Shown in pieces: positions 49,655-58,881 of a stretch of DNA of 64,000 bases. Position 1 is the stretch's first letter. The number at the start of each line of letters is the position of its first letter. Source of the stretch: Actinocrispum wychmicini (GTDB lineage: Bacteria > Actinomycetota > Actinomycetes > Mycobacteriales > Pseudonocardiaceae). Below the pieces are notes generated by a model. It worked only from the letters and a program-made list of their open reading frames with translations, had not been told where the DNA came from and did not search any database. The DNA lies in the NCBI RefSeq assembly GCF_004345645.1, contig NZ_SLWS01000006.1:62001-126000 (forward strand), read 5' to 3'. Both the position numbers and the translations under genes were made by a program.

Positions 49655-50251
49655 ATGACGGTCGAACCTCACTGGCCCTATGTGCCGCGTGACGGGTGGA
49701 CGGCGGCTGATCTTGACCTGATCAGTGCGGATGGCCCCAACGGAGAGATTGACGCGCTCAAGCACATCGAGCTGGTTGATGGAGAACTCATCATCATGAG
49801 TCCGCAGACTGAGTTTCACCGACGCGTGATCGAGCGTCTGCGTGACGAACTGGAGCGTCAGGCGCCTGCGGACCTGACCGCGACCAGGGAGATGGACATC
49901 CTGATCGGCGAGCGGCAGCGTCCGTGCCCGGATGTCTCCGTTGTCTCCGCGTCGGCGGCGGACGCCGACCTTGACCGCACTTACTATGTGCCGGCTGACG
50001 TGGTGCTCGTCGCGGAAGTGGTGTCCAAGTCCTCGGAGATCCGGGACCGGGAGCACAAGCCTCGACGGTACGCCGAAGCCGGGATTCGCCACTTCTGGCG
50101 GATCGAGAACGTTGATGGCCGACCGGTCGCCTACGTTTACGAACTCGACCCCGCCACCCGCACGTATGCCCTCACCGGGATCTTCCACGAACAGCTCAAG
50201 CTGCCGGCGCCCTACCCGATCGAACTGTCGTTGACTAATCTGTCGCGGTAA
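49655..50251 (+). CDS. Uma2-family (PD-(D/E)XK-like) endonuclease domain protein
   Basis: A 198-residue protein of the Uma2 (DUF820) family. It carries HIELVDGELIIMSPQTEFHRRVIERL, the RPCPDVSVVS catalytic Asp region, VADVVLVAEVVSKSSEIRDREHKPRRYAEAGIRHFW with the E-x-K-like centre, and a strand-rich end. Uma2 proteins have a restriction-endonuclease-like fold and are widespread in actinobacteria and cyanobacteria with unknown targets. ATG 49655 has TACCCT 6 bases upstream, so it has its own leaderless promoter and is not part of the LacI operon. Confidence 0.92.
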   Translation: MTVEPHWPYVPRDGWTAADLDLISADGPNGEIDALKHIELVDGELIIMSPQTEFHRRVIERLRDELERQAPADLTATREMDILIGERQRPCPDVSVVSASAADADLDRTYYVPADVVLVAEVVSKSSEIRDREHKPRRYAEAGIRHFWRIENVDGRPVAYVYELDPATRTYALTGIFHEQLKLPAPYPIELSLTNLSR

Positions 50252-50252
50252 G

Positions 50253-51563
50253 TCAACCGGCGGCGACTGCGGCGCAGACGGCTTTGGTGATCAGGGCCAG
50301 GTCTTCGTCGCACGTGATGTACGGGGGCATGGTGTAGATCAGGTCGCGGAACGGGCGCAGCCACACGCCGGCGTCCACGCTGGCCTTGGTGGCTTGGGCG
50401 ATGTCCACTTGGTGGTCGAGTTGGACGACGCCGATGCCGCCGAGGACCCGGACGTTCAGGACGCCGGGGAGGTCCAGGGCGGGTTCGAGGCCGGCCAGCA
50501 GGGCGCTTTCCAGGCGGCGGATGTCCGCTGGCCAGTCGCCTTCGAGCAGCAGGTCGATGGAGGCGTTGGCGACCGCCGCGGCCAGTGGGTTGCCCATGTA
50601 GGTGGGGCCGTGGGCCAGGACGGGCAGGTCGCCTTGGGCGATGCCGTCGGCGATCTGGCTGGTGCAGAGGGTGGCGGCCATGGTGAGGTAGCCGCCCGTG
50701 AGCGCTTTGCCCACGCACATCACGTCCGGGCTCACCGCCGCGTGGTCGGCGGCGAAGAGGGTGCCGGTGCGGCCGAACCCGGTGGCGATCTCGTCGAAGA
50801 TCAAGAGCACGTCGTGCGCCAGGGTCAGTTCACGCAACACGTGGAGGTAGCGGGGGTCGAAGAAGCGCATGCCGCCCGCGCCCTGCACGACCGGCTCCAC
50901 GATCACCGCGGCCAGTTCGTCCGCGTGCTGTTCGATGGTGTCCGCGAGTTGGGTGACGTAGTCGTAGTCCACACCGGCGTCGAAACCGGCCGGTGGCATC
51001 GGGACGAAGACCTGTTCGGGAAGCACACCACGCCACAGTGAGTGCATTCCGCCATCCGGGTCGCAGACGCTCATCGGGTGGAAGGTGTCGCCGTGGTAGC
51101 CGCCGCGCCACGTCATCAGGCGGCGTTTCTCCGGGCGGCCGACCGAGCGCCAGTACTGCAGGCACATCTTCACCGCGACCTCGACGGACACCGAGCCGGA
51201 GTCGCAGAGGAACACGTGCCGCAGCGGTGACGGTGTCAGCTGCACCAGCCGAGTCGCCAGCCGGACCGCCGGCTCGTGGGTGAGGCCACCGAACATCACG
51301 TGGCTCATCCGGCCGGCCTGGTCCACCATGGCCTGGTCGAGACGTGGATTGCGGTAGCCGTGAATCGCCGCCCACCACGACGACATGCCGTCCACAAGGT
51401 CCCGCCCGTCGGCCAGGTGCAACCGCACACCCGACGCCCCCTGCACCACCAGAGGTTCCCTGGTCCCCGGCATGGGCCCGTACGGATGCCAGACGTGGGC
51501 GCGGTCCAACGCGATCAACTCGGCGACATCCACGGAACGACAGTAGTGCCAATTGGACGACAT
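50253..51563 (-). CDS. bioA: Adenosylmethionine-8-amino-7-oxononanoate aminotransferase
   Basis: A 436-residue PLP enzyme that makes DAPA from KAPA using S-adenosylmethionine as amino donor. Blocks are HVWHPYGPM near the start, DGMSSWWAAIHGYR, LCDSGSVSVEVAVKMCLQYW, RGGYHGDTFHPMSV, the PLP region FDEIATGFGRTG, VGKALTGGYLTMAATL with the lysine, and HGPTYMGNPLA. It is separated from bioB and bioD by the sugar operon, and bioF is not in the window, so KAPA synthesis is encoded elsewhere. ATG 51563 is chosen; AAGG lies 8-9 bases upstream. Confidence 0.96.
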   Translation of the reverse strand: MSSNWHYCRSVDVAELIALDRAHVWHPYGPMPGTREPLVVQGASGVRLHLADGRDLVDGMSSWWAAIHGYRNPRLDQAMVDQAGRMSHVMFGGLTHEPAVRLATRLVQLTPSPLRHVFLCDSGSVSVEVAVKMCLQYWRSVGRPEKRRLMTWRGGYHGDTFHPMSVCDPDGGMHSLWRGVLPEQVFVPMPPAGFDAGVDYDYVTQLADTIEQHADELAAVIVEPVVQGAGGMRFFDPRYLHVLRELTLAHDVLLIFDEIATGFGRTGTLFAADHAAVSPDVMCVGKALTGGYLTMAATLCTSQIADGIAQGDLPVLAHGPTYMGNPLAAAVANASIDLLLEGDWPADIRRLESALLAGLEPALDLPGVLNVRVLGGIGVVQLDHQVDIAQATKASVDAGVWLRPFRDLIYTMPPYITCDEDLALITKAVCAAVAAG

Positions 51564-51583
51564 GAGGTGCCTTTTGTCTTCAT

Positions 51584-52783
51584 TCAGGTTTGGACGGTCA
51601 ACGAGACGGGTAGTGCCTCCAGGCCGTGCATCAACGTGCTGAACCGCCACCGCATCGCGGCCGGGTCCGCGGCCAGTGCGAGCCCCGGGAACCGGTTGAT
51701 CAGCTTGCCGATCGCCAGCTGGCCCTCCAGCCTGGCCAGCGGGGCACCCAGGCAGTAGTGGATGCCGTGCCCGAACGCCAGGTGTCCAGCCGCCTTTCGG
51801 CCCACGTCCAACTGGTCCGCCTGGCCGAATCTGGCCAGGTCGCGGTTGGCTGAGACCAGCGAGACCATGATCACCTCGTCCGCCGGCACCAGCACGGCAC
51901 CGACCTTGACCGGCGCGGTGGTGATCCGCATCGTGGTCAGGTCGACCGGGCTGTCGAACCGCAGGAACTCCTCGACCGCGTTCGGCAGCAGCGACGGGTT
52001 CGCCCGCAGCCTGGCCAGCTGCTCCGGGTTGCGCAGCAGCGCGTAGACGGCGTTGCCGATCAGGTTCACGGTCGTCTCGTGCCCGGCGACCAGCAGCAGG
52101 AACGCCATGGCGACCAGCTCCTGCTCGCTGAGCCGGTCGCCCTCGTCGGACGCGTGGACCAGGTCGGTGAGCATGTCGCCGCCGGGTGTCGCGCGCTTGG
52201 CGGCGATCAGGTTCGCCAGGTAGGCGGTCATCGCGGTGGACGCGGGCGCGACCTTCTCCCACTGGTCGGCCGACAGCAGGGTGTTCGACCACTCGCGGAA
52301 GTCGTTGCGGTCGTCCCGCGGCACACCCAGCAGCTCGCAGATGACGGTGACCGGCAGCGGGAAGGCGTACGCGTCCAGCAGGTCCACCTGGTCGTGCTCG
52401 GCCATGGCGTCGAGCAGCTCGTCGGTGATCTGTTCGATCCGGGGCCGCAGCCGCTCCACTGTGCCCGGCGTGAACGCCTTCGTGACGAGTTTCCGCAGCC
52501 GCGTGTGGTCCGGCGGGTCGCTGTTGAGCATGTGGCCGACCAGCGCCCGGGAGTACATCTGCGGGGTGCTCGACGAGCCGGCGAACAACCGGTTGAAGTT
52601 GTTGGGCGCCTTGCTCACTGACGGGTCAGTGAGCACCGCACGGGCTTCGTCATATCGGGTGACGAGCCACAGTCTCATGCCACGCGGTGTGACCGCCTGG
52701 GTGATCGGGTCGTCCCGGCGAAGCCGGTCGTACAAGGCGTACGGGTTCTGGATGAAGTCATCGTCCAGGGCCACAGGCGACAT
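51584..52783 (-). CDS. Cytochrome P450
   Basis: A 399-residue soluble bacterial P450. The I-helix has AGHETT with the conserved acid-alcohol pair, the ExxR pair is in VEEFLRF, and the heme-binding loop is FGHGIHYCLGAPLARLE with the ligand Cys. It lacks a fused reductase, so ferredoxin and ferredoxin reductase are needed. Substrate cannot be read. The ATG at 52783 follows GGGGAGG with a good gap. It is 20 bp upstream of bioA on the same strand; whether it is involved in biotin precursor formation, as BioI is in Bacillus, is only a possibility. Confidence 0.95.
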   Translation of the reverse strand: MSPVALDDDFIQNPYALYDRLRRDDPITQAVTPRGMRLWLVTRYDEARAVLTDPSVSKAPNNFNRLFAGSSSTPQMYSRALVGHMLNSDPPDHTRLRKLVTKAFTPGTVERLRPRIEQITDELLDAMAEHDQVDLLDAYAFPLPVTVICELLGVPRDDRNDFREWSNTLLSADQWEKVAPASTAMTAYLANLIAAKRATPGGDMLTDLVHASDEGDRLSEQELVAMAFLLLVAGHETTVNLIGNAVYALLRNPEQLARLRANPSLLPNAVEEFLRFDSPVDLTTMRITTAPVKVGAVLVPADEVIMVSLVSANRDLARFGQADQLDVGRKAAGHLAFGHGIHYCLGAPLARLEGQLAIGKLINRFPGLALAADPAAMRWRFSTLMHGLEALPVSLTVQT

Positions 52784-52831
52784 TCGGACCTCCCCATGTG
52801 TTACTCGCGACGCTACTCGTATCGTGACCCG

Positions 52832-53653
52832 GTGAGCGACTGGGTAACGCTGCATCCCCTTGTTGACGCCGGAGACGCCGCGAACGTTGTGCGTGTTCTA
52901 CGTCATCTTGACGCCGGGCAACGCAAGTCTCTCGCGGAACCACTGCGGGGGTACGAAAAATCCTTGCGAACAGCGGATTTCGTCAGCAAGCGGTTCTGGG
53001 CGCCGCGGCTGTGCGCGTTGACGGTCGCGGGCGCGGCGCTGCTGCCCGGCGCGTCCAGTGTCGCGGTGTGGATCGCGCGCAACGGGCTGCGGGAAGACGA
53101 AACGGACACCGACGTCGTCGACTTCGTTGTCGAAGCGTTGCGGGACCGGCGGGTTGGCTGGCTCGGCGACCTGGTCGACCGCCTCGCCCTGCGGCTGCCC
53201 GCCGACCGGCTCGACCCCGACCTGCGCCGGCTGGTGGCGGAGCTGGCCGCGGTCACCGGCATCGCCCCGCTGGCCACCGACGGCCTGGTGTACTCCTGGA
53301 TCGCCACCGGCCACCCGGACACCGGCCGCGCCGCGCTCGCCCGCCGACTGTTCGAAGTGGACGGTGTAGGCGCGCTGCTGACAACCGACTGGGCGGCCCG
53401 GCTCACCGGCGACCCCCAGCTGGACCGGACAATGCTCCTCGAAGGCTGCCTGTTCCGACTGCGCCGCGGCGGGAAGACCGCCGACATCAACGGATTCCTG
53501 TTGCTGCACAAGGCGCTCGCGCCCACTGTCGACGAAGTCGCGATGCTGGCCGGCGACTACGCCGCCCTGTTGTCCAACTCGCACAGCACAGTCGCCGCCG
53601 TCGCCCGGCACGAGCTCATGCGCTCACGGTCAGGCCAGGCAGCTAGGTCCTAG
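52832..53653 (+). CDS. Short DUF6493-like protein
   Basis: A 273-residue helical protein. Its opening (LHPLVDAGDAANVVRVLRHLDAGQRKSLAEPL) resembles the N-terminus of actinobacterial DUF6493 proteins, which I recall as being several hundred residues longer. If so, this is a short or truncated form. The rest is alanine/leucine-rich alpha-helical repeats without recognised active-site residues. GTG 52832 has TATCGT 6 bases upstream. The final 24 bases overlap the 3' end of dnaE on the other strand. Function unknown. Confidence 0.6.
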   Translation: MSDWVTLHPLVDAGDAANVVRVLRHLDAGQRKSLAEPLRGYEKSLRTADFVSKRFWAPRLCALTVAGAALLPGASSVAVWIARNGLREDETDTDVVDFVVEALRDRRVGWLGDLVDRLALRLPADRLDPDLRRLVAELAAVTGIAPLATDGLVYSWIATGHPDTGRAALARRLFEVDGVGALLTTDWAARLTGDPQLDRTMLLEGCLFRLRRGGKTADINGFLLLHKALAPTVDEVAMLAGDYAALLSNSHSTVAAVARHELMRSRSGQAARS

Positions 53654-56600
53654 TAGCGCCTTCAGGTCGCCCATCAGCGCCGGATTCGGGGTCACGCGCA
53701 ACGCGTCGTCCAGCTTCAGCAACGTCTTGCGCTGGCCGTTCACCAACCGCAGGTGCACCTCGGTGGTCCCCGGATGGGTGGACAACGCGTCCTTCAGTTG
53801 CGCGACCATCGCCGGGGTGCACTTGTTGGCGGGCATGCTGACCCGGAACGGCTGGCTGCCCGCCAACGCCTCCAGGTCCGGCACGGCCAGGTCGTTGGCG
53901 ATCAGCGACGTCCGGTCCTCGCGTTTCGCCACCCTGGCCTTGACCAGCACGATCGCGTCCTCGACCACGCTCATCCCGACCACCGAGTACGTCTTCGGGA
54001 AGAACAGCACCTCGATGCCACCGTTGAGGTCCTCCAGCATCGCGGACGCCCACGGCTCGCCGTTCTTGTTCACCCGCCGGGTCACCGACGCGAGGATGCC
54101 GCCGATGGTGACCTGGGCGCCGTCCGCGATCCCGCCTTCCAGGATCGCCGCGATCGGCGTGTCCGACTGGGCGGTCAGGATCTGCTCCACCCCGTCCAAC
54201 GGGTGCCCGGACACGTACAGGCCCAGCATCTCCCGCTCCAGGGCGAGCTGGTGCTTGGTCTCCCAACTGTCGTCCGGGACCTTCACGTCGAACACCGCGG
54301 CCACGTCGGCCGCGTCCGCGCCGCCGAACAGGTCGAACTGGCCGACCGCCTCGGCCCGTTTGGTCTCCATCACCGCGTCGATCGCGTCGGTGTGCACCAG
54401 GAACAGGCCCTTGCGGGGGTGTTTGAGCGAGTCGAACGCGCCCGCCTTGATCAGTGACTCGACGACCTTCTTGTTGCACACCTGGGCGTCGACCTTGCGC
54501 AGGAAGTCCGAGAAGTCGACGAACGCGCCCTTCTCCCGGCGGGCCCTGGTGATCGAGTCGACCACGTTCGCGCCGACGTTGCGGATCGCGCCGAGACCGA
54601 ACCGGATGTCGACGCCGACCGGGGAGAAGTCCCGCTCGGACTCGTTCACGTCCGGCGGCAGGACCGTGATCCCCATCTTGCGGCACTCGGCCAGGTAGAC
54701 CGCGGCCTTGTCCTTGTCGTCCCGCACGGACGTCAGCAGGCCGGCCATGTACTCGGCGGGGTAGTTCGCCTTCAGGTACGCCGTCCAGTACGACACCAGG
54801 CCGTACGCGGCGGAGTGCGCCTTGTTGAACGCGTAGTCCGCGAACGGGACCAGGATCTCCCAGAGCGTCTTGACCGCGTCCTTCGGGTAGCCGTTGTCCA
54901 GCATGCCCTTCTCGAACCCGGCGAACTCCTTGTCCAGGATCTCCTTCTTCTTCTTGCCCATCGCCCGGCGCAGCAGGTCCGCCTGTCCCAGCGAGTAGCC
55001 GGCCAGTTTCTGGGCGATCGCCATGACCTGCTCCTGGTAGACGATCAGGCCGTAGGTGGTGCCCAGGATGTCCTTGAGAGCCTCGGCCAGCGCCGGGTGG
55101 ATCGGCGTGATCTCCTGCTGGCCGTTCTTGCGCAACGCGTAGTTCGTGTGCGACTTCGCGCCCATCGGACCCGGCCGGTACAGCGCGCCCACGGCCGAGA
55201 TGTCCTCGAAGTTGTCCGGGCGCATCAGCCGCAGCAGGTCCCGCATCGGCCCGCCGTCGAGCTGGAACACACCCAGCGTGTCGCCCCGGGACAGCAGCTC
55301 GTACGTGGCCTTGTCGTCCAGCTCCAACGACTGCAGGTCCACCGGGGGCTTGCCGTTGATCTCGATGTTGCGCATGGCGTCGTCGATCACGGTCAGGTTG
55401 CGCAGGCCCAGGAAGTCCATCTTCAGCAGGCCCAGCGACTCGCACGTGGGGTAGTCGAACTGGGTGATGATCGACCCGTCCTGTGGCCGCCGCCACAGCG
55501 GGATCACGTCCAGCAGCGGTTCGGCGCTCAGGATCACCGCGCAGGCGTGCACACCGGCGTTGCGGATCAGGCCCTCCAGGCCCCTGCCGGTGTCGATGAT
55601 CTGCTTGACCTGCGGGTCCTGGTCGTACAGCGTGCGGATCTCGGTGGCCTCGGCGTACCGCTTGTGCTGCGGGTCGTGCAGGCCCGACAGCGGGATGTCC
55701 TTGGCCATCACGGCCGGCGGGTACGCCTTGGAGATCTTGTCGGCCACCGCGTAGCCGGGCTGGCCGAACAGCACCCGGGCGGCGTCCTTGATCGCGGCCT
55801 TCGCCTTGATCGTGCCGAACGTGATCACCTGGGCGACCTTGTCCTCGCCCCACTTCTCGGTCACGTACCGGATCACGTCGCCGCGCCGGCGCTCGTCGAA
55901 GTCGATGTCGATGTCCGGCGGGGACACCCGGTCCGGGTTGAGGAACCGCTCGAAGATGAGCCCGTGCGCGAGCGGGTCCAGGTCCGTGATGCCCATCGCG
56001 TACGCGATCAGCGCGCCCGCGGCCGACCCACGGCCGGGGCCGACCCGGATGCCGTTCTCCTTGGCCCAGTTGATGAAGTCCGCGACCACCAGGAAGTACG
56101 CCGGGAAGCCCATCTGCAGGATGACGCCGATCTCGAACTCCACCTGCTGCTTGTGGACGTCGTCGACGCCGTCCGGGAAGCGGCGGTGCATGCCCTCCCA
56201 GACCTGCTGGGTGAAGTAGTCGCCCTCGCTCATGCCGTCCGGGATCGGGAACCGCGGCATCAGGTTGCGGGACTCGAACATCCCGCTGGTGTCCACCTTC
56301 TCGGCGATCAGCAGGGTGTTGCGGCAGCCCTCCTGCCAGGCGTCGGACGAGTCGACCGCGCGCATCTCGTCCGGCGACTTCAGGTAGTAGCCCTCGCCGT
56401 CGAACTTGAACCGGGTCGGGTCCTGCAGCGTCTTTCCGGTCTGCACGCACAACAGCGCGTCGTGGGCCTCGCGCTCGTGGGAGAACGTGTAGTGCGAGTC
56501 GTTGGTGACCACGAACGGGATGTCGACCTTCTTGGCCAGCCGCAGCAGGTCGTCCCGGACCTTCAGCTCGATGTCGATGCCGTGGTTCATCAGCTCGACG

Positions 56601-57163
56601 TAGAAGTTGTCCTTGCCGTAGATGTCCTGCCACTTGCCGGCCGCCTCGACCGCCTCGTCGAACTGGCCGAGGCGCAGCCGGGTCTGCACGTCGCCGGAGG
56701 GGCACCCGGTGGTGGCCATCAGGCCGTCGACGTGCTCCGCGATCAGCTCCTGGTCCATCCGCGGCCACTTGCCGAGCTGGCCCTCGAAGGACGCCAGGCT
56801 GGCCGCGCGCATCAGGTTGCGCAGGCCGGTGGCGTTGCGGGCCCAGATGGTCTGGTGCGTGTACGCACCGCTACCGGACACGTCGTCGGACTTCTGGCCC
56901 GGGTCGCCCCAGCGGACCCGGTCCTTCACGTGCCGCGAGGCCGGTGCCAGGTACGCCTCGATCCCCAGGACCGGCTTGATCCCGGCGGACGTGGCCTGCC
57001 GCCAGAAGTCGTACACGCCGTTCATGTGGCCGTGGTCGGTGATCGCCACGGACGTCATCCCCAGCCGCTCGCACTCGGCGAACAGGTCCTTGAGCTTGGC
57101 CGCTCCGTCGAGCATCGAGTACTCGGTGTGCACGTGCAGGTGTGTGAAGGAGTCAGCGGCCAC
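53630..57163 (-). CDS. dnaE: DNA polymerase III alpha subunit
   Basis: The 1177-residue replicative polymerase subunit. It begins with the PHP domain (HLHVHTEYSMLDGAAKL and DHGHMNGVY), then the polymerase core with PDIDIDFDERRRGDVIRY giving two catalytic Asp, the GPGRGSAAGALIAYAMGITDLDP block, FPL-like RPGPMGAKSHT, the fingers KAHSAAYGLVSYWTAYLKANYP, and an OB-fold C-terminal part. It has no proofreading exonuclease; mycobacterial DnaE1 proofreads with its PHP domain. The start at GTG 57163 has TAGGGT about 8 bases upstream. DnaE1-type length and intact PHP metal residues point to the essential polymerase rather than ImuC. Confidence 0.97.
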   Translation of the reverse strand: MAADSFTHLHVHTEYSMLDGAAKLKDLFAECERLGMTSVAITDHGHMNGVYDFWRQATSAGIKPVLGIEAYLAPASRHVKDRVRWGDPGQKSDDVSGSGAYTHQTIWARNATGLRNLMRAASLASFEGQLGKWPRMDQELIAEHVDGLMATTGCPSGDVQTRLRLGQFDEAVEAAGKWQDIYGKDNFYVELMNHGIDIELKVRDDLLRLAKKVDIPFVVTNDSHYTFSHEREAHDALLCVQTGKTLQDPTRFKFDGEGYYLKSPDEMRAVDSSDAWQEGCRNTLLIAEKVDTSGMFESRNLMPRFPIPDGMSEGDYFTQQVWEGMHRRFPDGVDDVHKQQVEFEIGVILQMGFPAYFLVVADFINWAKENGIRVGPGRGSAAGALIAYAMGITDLDPLAHGLIFERFLNPDRVSPPDIDIDFDERRRGDVIRYVTEKWGEDKVAQVITFGTIKAKAAIKDAARVLFGQPGYAVADKISKAYPPAVMAKDIPLSGLHDPQHKRYAEATEIRTLYDQDPQVKQIIDTGRGLEGLIRNAGVHACAVILSAEPLLDVIPLWRRPQDGSIITQFDYPTCESLGLLKMDFLGLRNLTVIDDAMRNIEINGKPPVDLQSLELDDKATYELLSRGDTLGVFQLDGGPMRDLLRLMRPDNFEDISAVGALYRPGPMGAKSHTNYALRKNGQQEITPIHPALAEALKDILGTTYGLIVYQEQVMAIAQKLAGYSLGQADLLRRAMGKKKKEILDKEFAGFEKGMLDNGYPKDAVKTLWEILVPFADYAFNKAHSAAYGLVSYWTAYLKANYPAEYMAGLLTSVRDDKDKAAVYLAECRKMGITVLPPDVNESERDFSPVGVDIRFGLGAIRNVGANVVDSITRARREKGAFVDFSDFLRKVDAQVCNKKVVESLIKAGAFDSLKHPRKGLFLVHTDAIDAVMETKRAEAVGQFDLFGGADAADVAAVFDVKVPDDSWETKHQLALEREMLGLYVSGHPLDGVEQILTAQSDTPIAAILEGGIADGAQVTIGGILASVTRRVNKNGEPWASAMLEDLNGGIEVLFFPKTYSVVGMSVVEDAIVLVKARVAKREDRTSLIANDLAVPDLEALAGSQPFRVSMPANKCTPAMVAQLKDALSTHPGTTEVHLRLVNGQRKTLLKLDDALRVTPNPALMGDLKALLGPSCLA

Positions 57164-57244
57164 GGTCCATCACCCTAATCGCCCCCCAATCGCACCGCTC
57201 CAGGACACTCCGGTTGTACCTCACGGGTACGACAATCTTGGGCG

Positions 57245-57847
57245 ATGCGCTTCTCACCTGTGTCCGACGCCACCCTCGTCGATCTTGTCGTCGCCCGCCT
57301 GGCGGACCTGCCGGGCCGGCTGCGGGTCGGGATCGACGGCGCCCCGGCCGCCGATCCCGGCCGCCTGGCGGACCGCCTCGTCGACCCGCTGCGGATCATG
57401 GGCCGGGAGGTGGTCCGGGTCCGGGCGCGCGACTTCCTGCGTCCCGCGTCGCTCAGGTTAGAACGCGGCCGGACCGACCCTGACTCCCGTTACGACGACT
57501 GGCTGGACGCCGGCGCGCTGCGACGCGAGGTGCTCACCGGGGACAAGGTGCTGCCCGCGTTCTGGAACGTGGAGACCGACCGGGCGACGAGGGCCGACTA
57601 CGTTCCGTTGCCACCGGGCGGGATCGTGCTGCTGGACGGCGAGCTGTTGCTGGGCCGCGGGTTCGGCTTCGACCTGACCGTGCACCTGTGGCTGTCCCCG
57701 GCCGCGCTAGCTCGGCGGACCCCGGCGGCCGAGGAGTGGAGCCTGCCCGCCTTCGACCGGTACGAGCAGGAGGTGGCGCCCTTGACCGTCGCCGATTTCG
57801 CGGTTCGCGTCGACGACCCGAACCATCCCGCGCTCCGGACTACCTAG
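57245..57847 (+). CDS. Uridine kinase-like protein lacking the P-loop
   Basis: A 200-residue protein that resembles the actinobacterial uridine kinase-like family in outline: a long helix, the LRVGIDGAPAADPGRLADRL loop, DFLRPASLRLERG, the DWLDAGALRREVL segment and the VLLDGELLLGRG strand. The nucleotide-binding loop, normally GxxGSGKST, reads GIDGAPAADPGRL without the Gly-Lys-Ser, so ATP binding by a standard Walker A is unlikely. It may be a catalytically dead relative or use a different nucleotide site. ATG 57245 has CAATCT 6 bases upstream. Confidence 0.7.
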   Translation: MRFSPVSDATLVDLVVARLADLPGRLRVGIDGAPAADPGRLADRLVDPLRIMGREVVRVRARDFLRPASLRLERGRTDPDSRYDDWLDAGALRREVLTGDKVLPAFWNVETDRATRADYVPLPPGGIVLLDGELLLGRGFGFDLTVHLWLSPAALARRTPAAEEWSLPAFDRYEQEVAPLTVADFAVRVDDPNHPALRTT

Positions 57848-57868
57848 GGACTGGTCATTCCGACTCAG

Positions 57869-57882
57869 TTGGTCTATACCAA
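57869..57882 (+). promoter_or_regulatory. DasR-like (dre) operator upstream of the chitinase gene
   Basis: TTGGTCTATACCAA contains TGGTCTATACCA, which differs from the dre core TGGTCTAGACCA by one base. It lies 42 bp upstream of the chitinase start. DasR is the GntR-family sensor of glucosamine-6-phosphate that controls chitin genes in Streptomyces. Confidence 0.6.
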
Positions 57883-57923
57883 TTGGTGAACACCTCACAC
57901 ACCCTGCCTCGAGGAGGTTCACC

Positions 57924-58880
57924 ATGCGGAAAGTCCTGACCGTGATCGCGTCCGCGGCACTGGCGTTCACGGTTCTGAACGTTGGTGTGGGCCAGGCGGC
58001 CACGGCGACCTCAGTGGCGCCCTATGTGGACATGGGAGCGTGGCCGACCCCCGTGCTGTCCACCATGGCCGGCAAGGGCGGCGTCAAGAGCTTCACCCTC
58101 GGCTTCGTCACCGCGGCCGGCTGCAAGGCCAGCTGGTTCGCCGCGTTCGACCCGCGGACGGCGTGGCAGAGCGACGAGATCGCCAAGATCCGCGCGGCCG
58201 GCGGCGACGTGAAGGTCTCGTTCGGCGGCGCCAGCGGCATCGAACTGGCCTACATGTGCAACACCCCCACCGCCCTGGCCAACGAGTACGACGCCGTCGT
58301 CAACACGTACTCGCTGAAGGCAGTGGACTTCGACATCGAAGGCGCGGCAGTGGCCGACCCGGCCACCATCGCCCGGCGTTCGCAGGCCCTGCAGATCCTG
58401 CAGAGCCGCCACCCCGGCCTGAAGATCTCGCTCACCCTGCCCGTCCTGCCCAGCGGCCTGACCTCGGACGGCGTGAACGTGGTCCAGCAGGCCAAGAACG
58501 CCGGCGTGAACCTGGATCTCGTGAACGTGATGGCGATGGACTACTACCAGGGCCCCGCCGACCAGGGCGCCAAGGCGATCGCGGCGGCCAAGGCCACCCA
58601 GGCGCAGGTGAAGTCCGTCTACGGCGGCACCGACGCGGCCGCGTGGAAGCGGATCGGCGTGACCCCGATGCTCGGCGTCAACGACTCCCGCACCGAGATC
58701 TTCCTGCAGAAGGACGCCCGCGCGCTGGTGAGCTTCGCCCAGTCGGTGCACCTGGGCATGCTGTCCACCTGGGAGCAGGGCCGGGACGCCAACGCCTGCA
58801 ACGGCGCCCTGTACCGCTGCACCAACGTGTCCCAGGCACCGTACGAGTTCTCGAAGATCTTCGCCGGATACAACGGATAG
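57924..58880 (+). CDS. Secreted GH18 chitinase
   Basis: A 318-residue extracellular glycoside hydrolase of family 18. The first 25 residues form a signal peptide (MRKVLTVIASAALAFTVL, cleavage near AQA). The catalytic motif LKAVDFDIE at about 132-139 has the DxDxE triad with Glu139 as acid. The FGGASG strand and the MAMDYYQGP block supply the remaining subsites. No carbohydrate-binding or linker domain is fused, so it is a single-domain enzyme. ATG 57924 follows GAGGAGG. A DasR-like site lies upstream, as in streptomycete chitinase regulons. The 3' end meets the ABC ATPase gene on the other strand with no gap. Confidence 0.93.
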   Translation: MRKVLTVIASAALAFTVLNVGVGQAATATSVAPYVDMGAWPTPVLSTMAGKGGVKSFTLGFVTAAGCKASWFAAFDPRTAWQSDEIAKIRAAGGDVKVSFGGASGIELAYMCNTPTALANEYDAVVNTYSLKAVDFDIEGAAVADPATIARRSQALQILQSRHPGLKISLTLPVLPSGLTSDGVNVVQQAKNAGVNLDLVNVMAMDYYQGPADQGAKAIAAAKATQAQVKSVYGGTDAAAWKRIGVTPMLGVNDSRTEIFLQKDARALVSFAQSVHLGMLSTWEQGRDANACNGALYRCTNVSQAPYEFSKIFAGYNG

Positions 58881-58881
58881 T

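Noticed and set aside
54815..57178. Long plus-strand reading frame opposite dnaE
   Set aside because: Shadow of dnaE with an Arg/Leu/Val/Asp-rich, non-protein-like composition.
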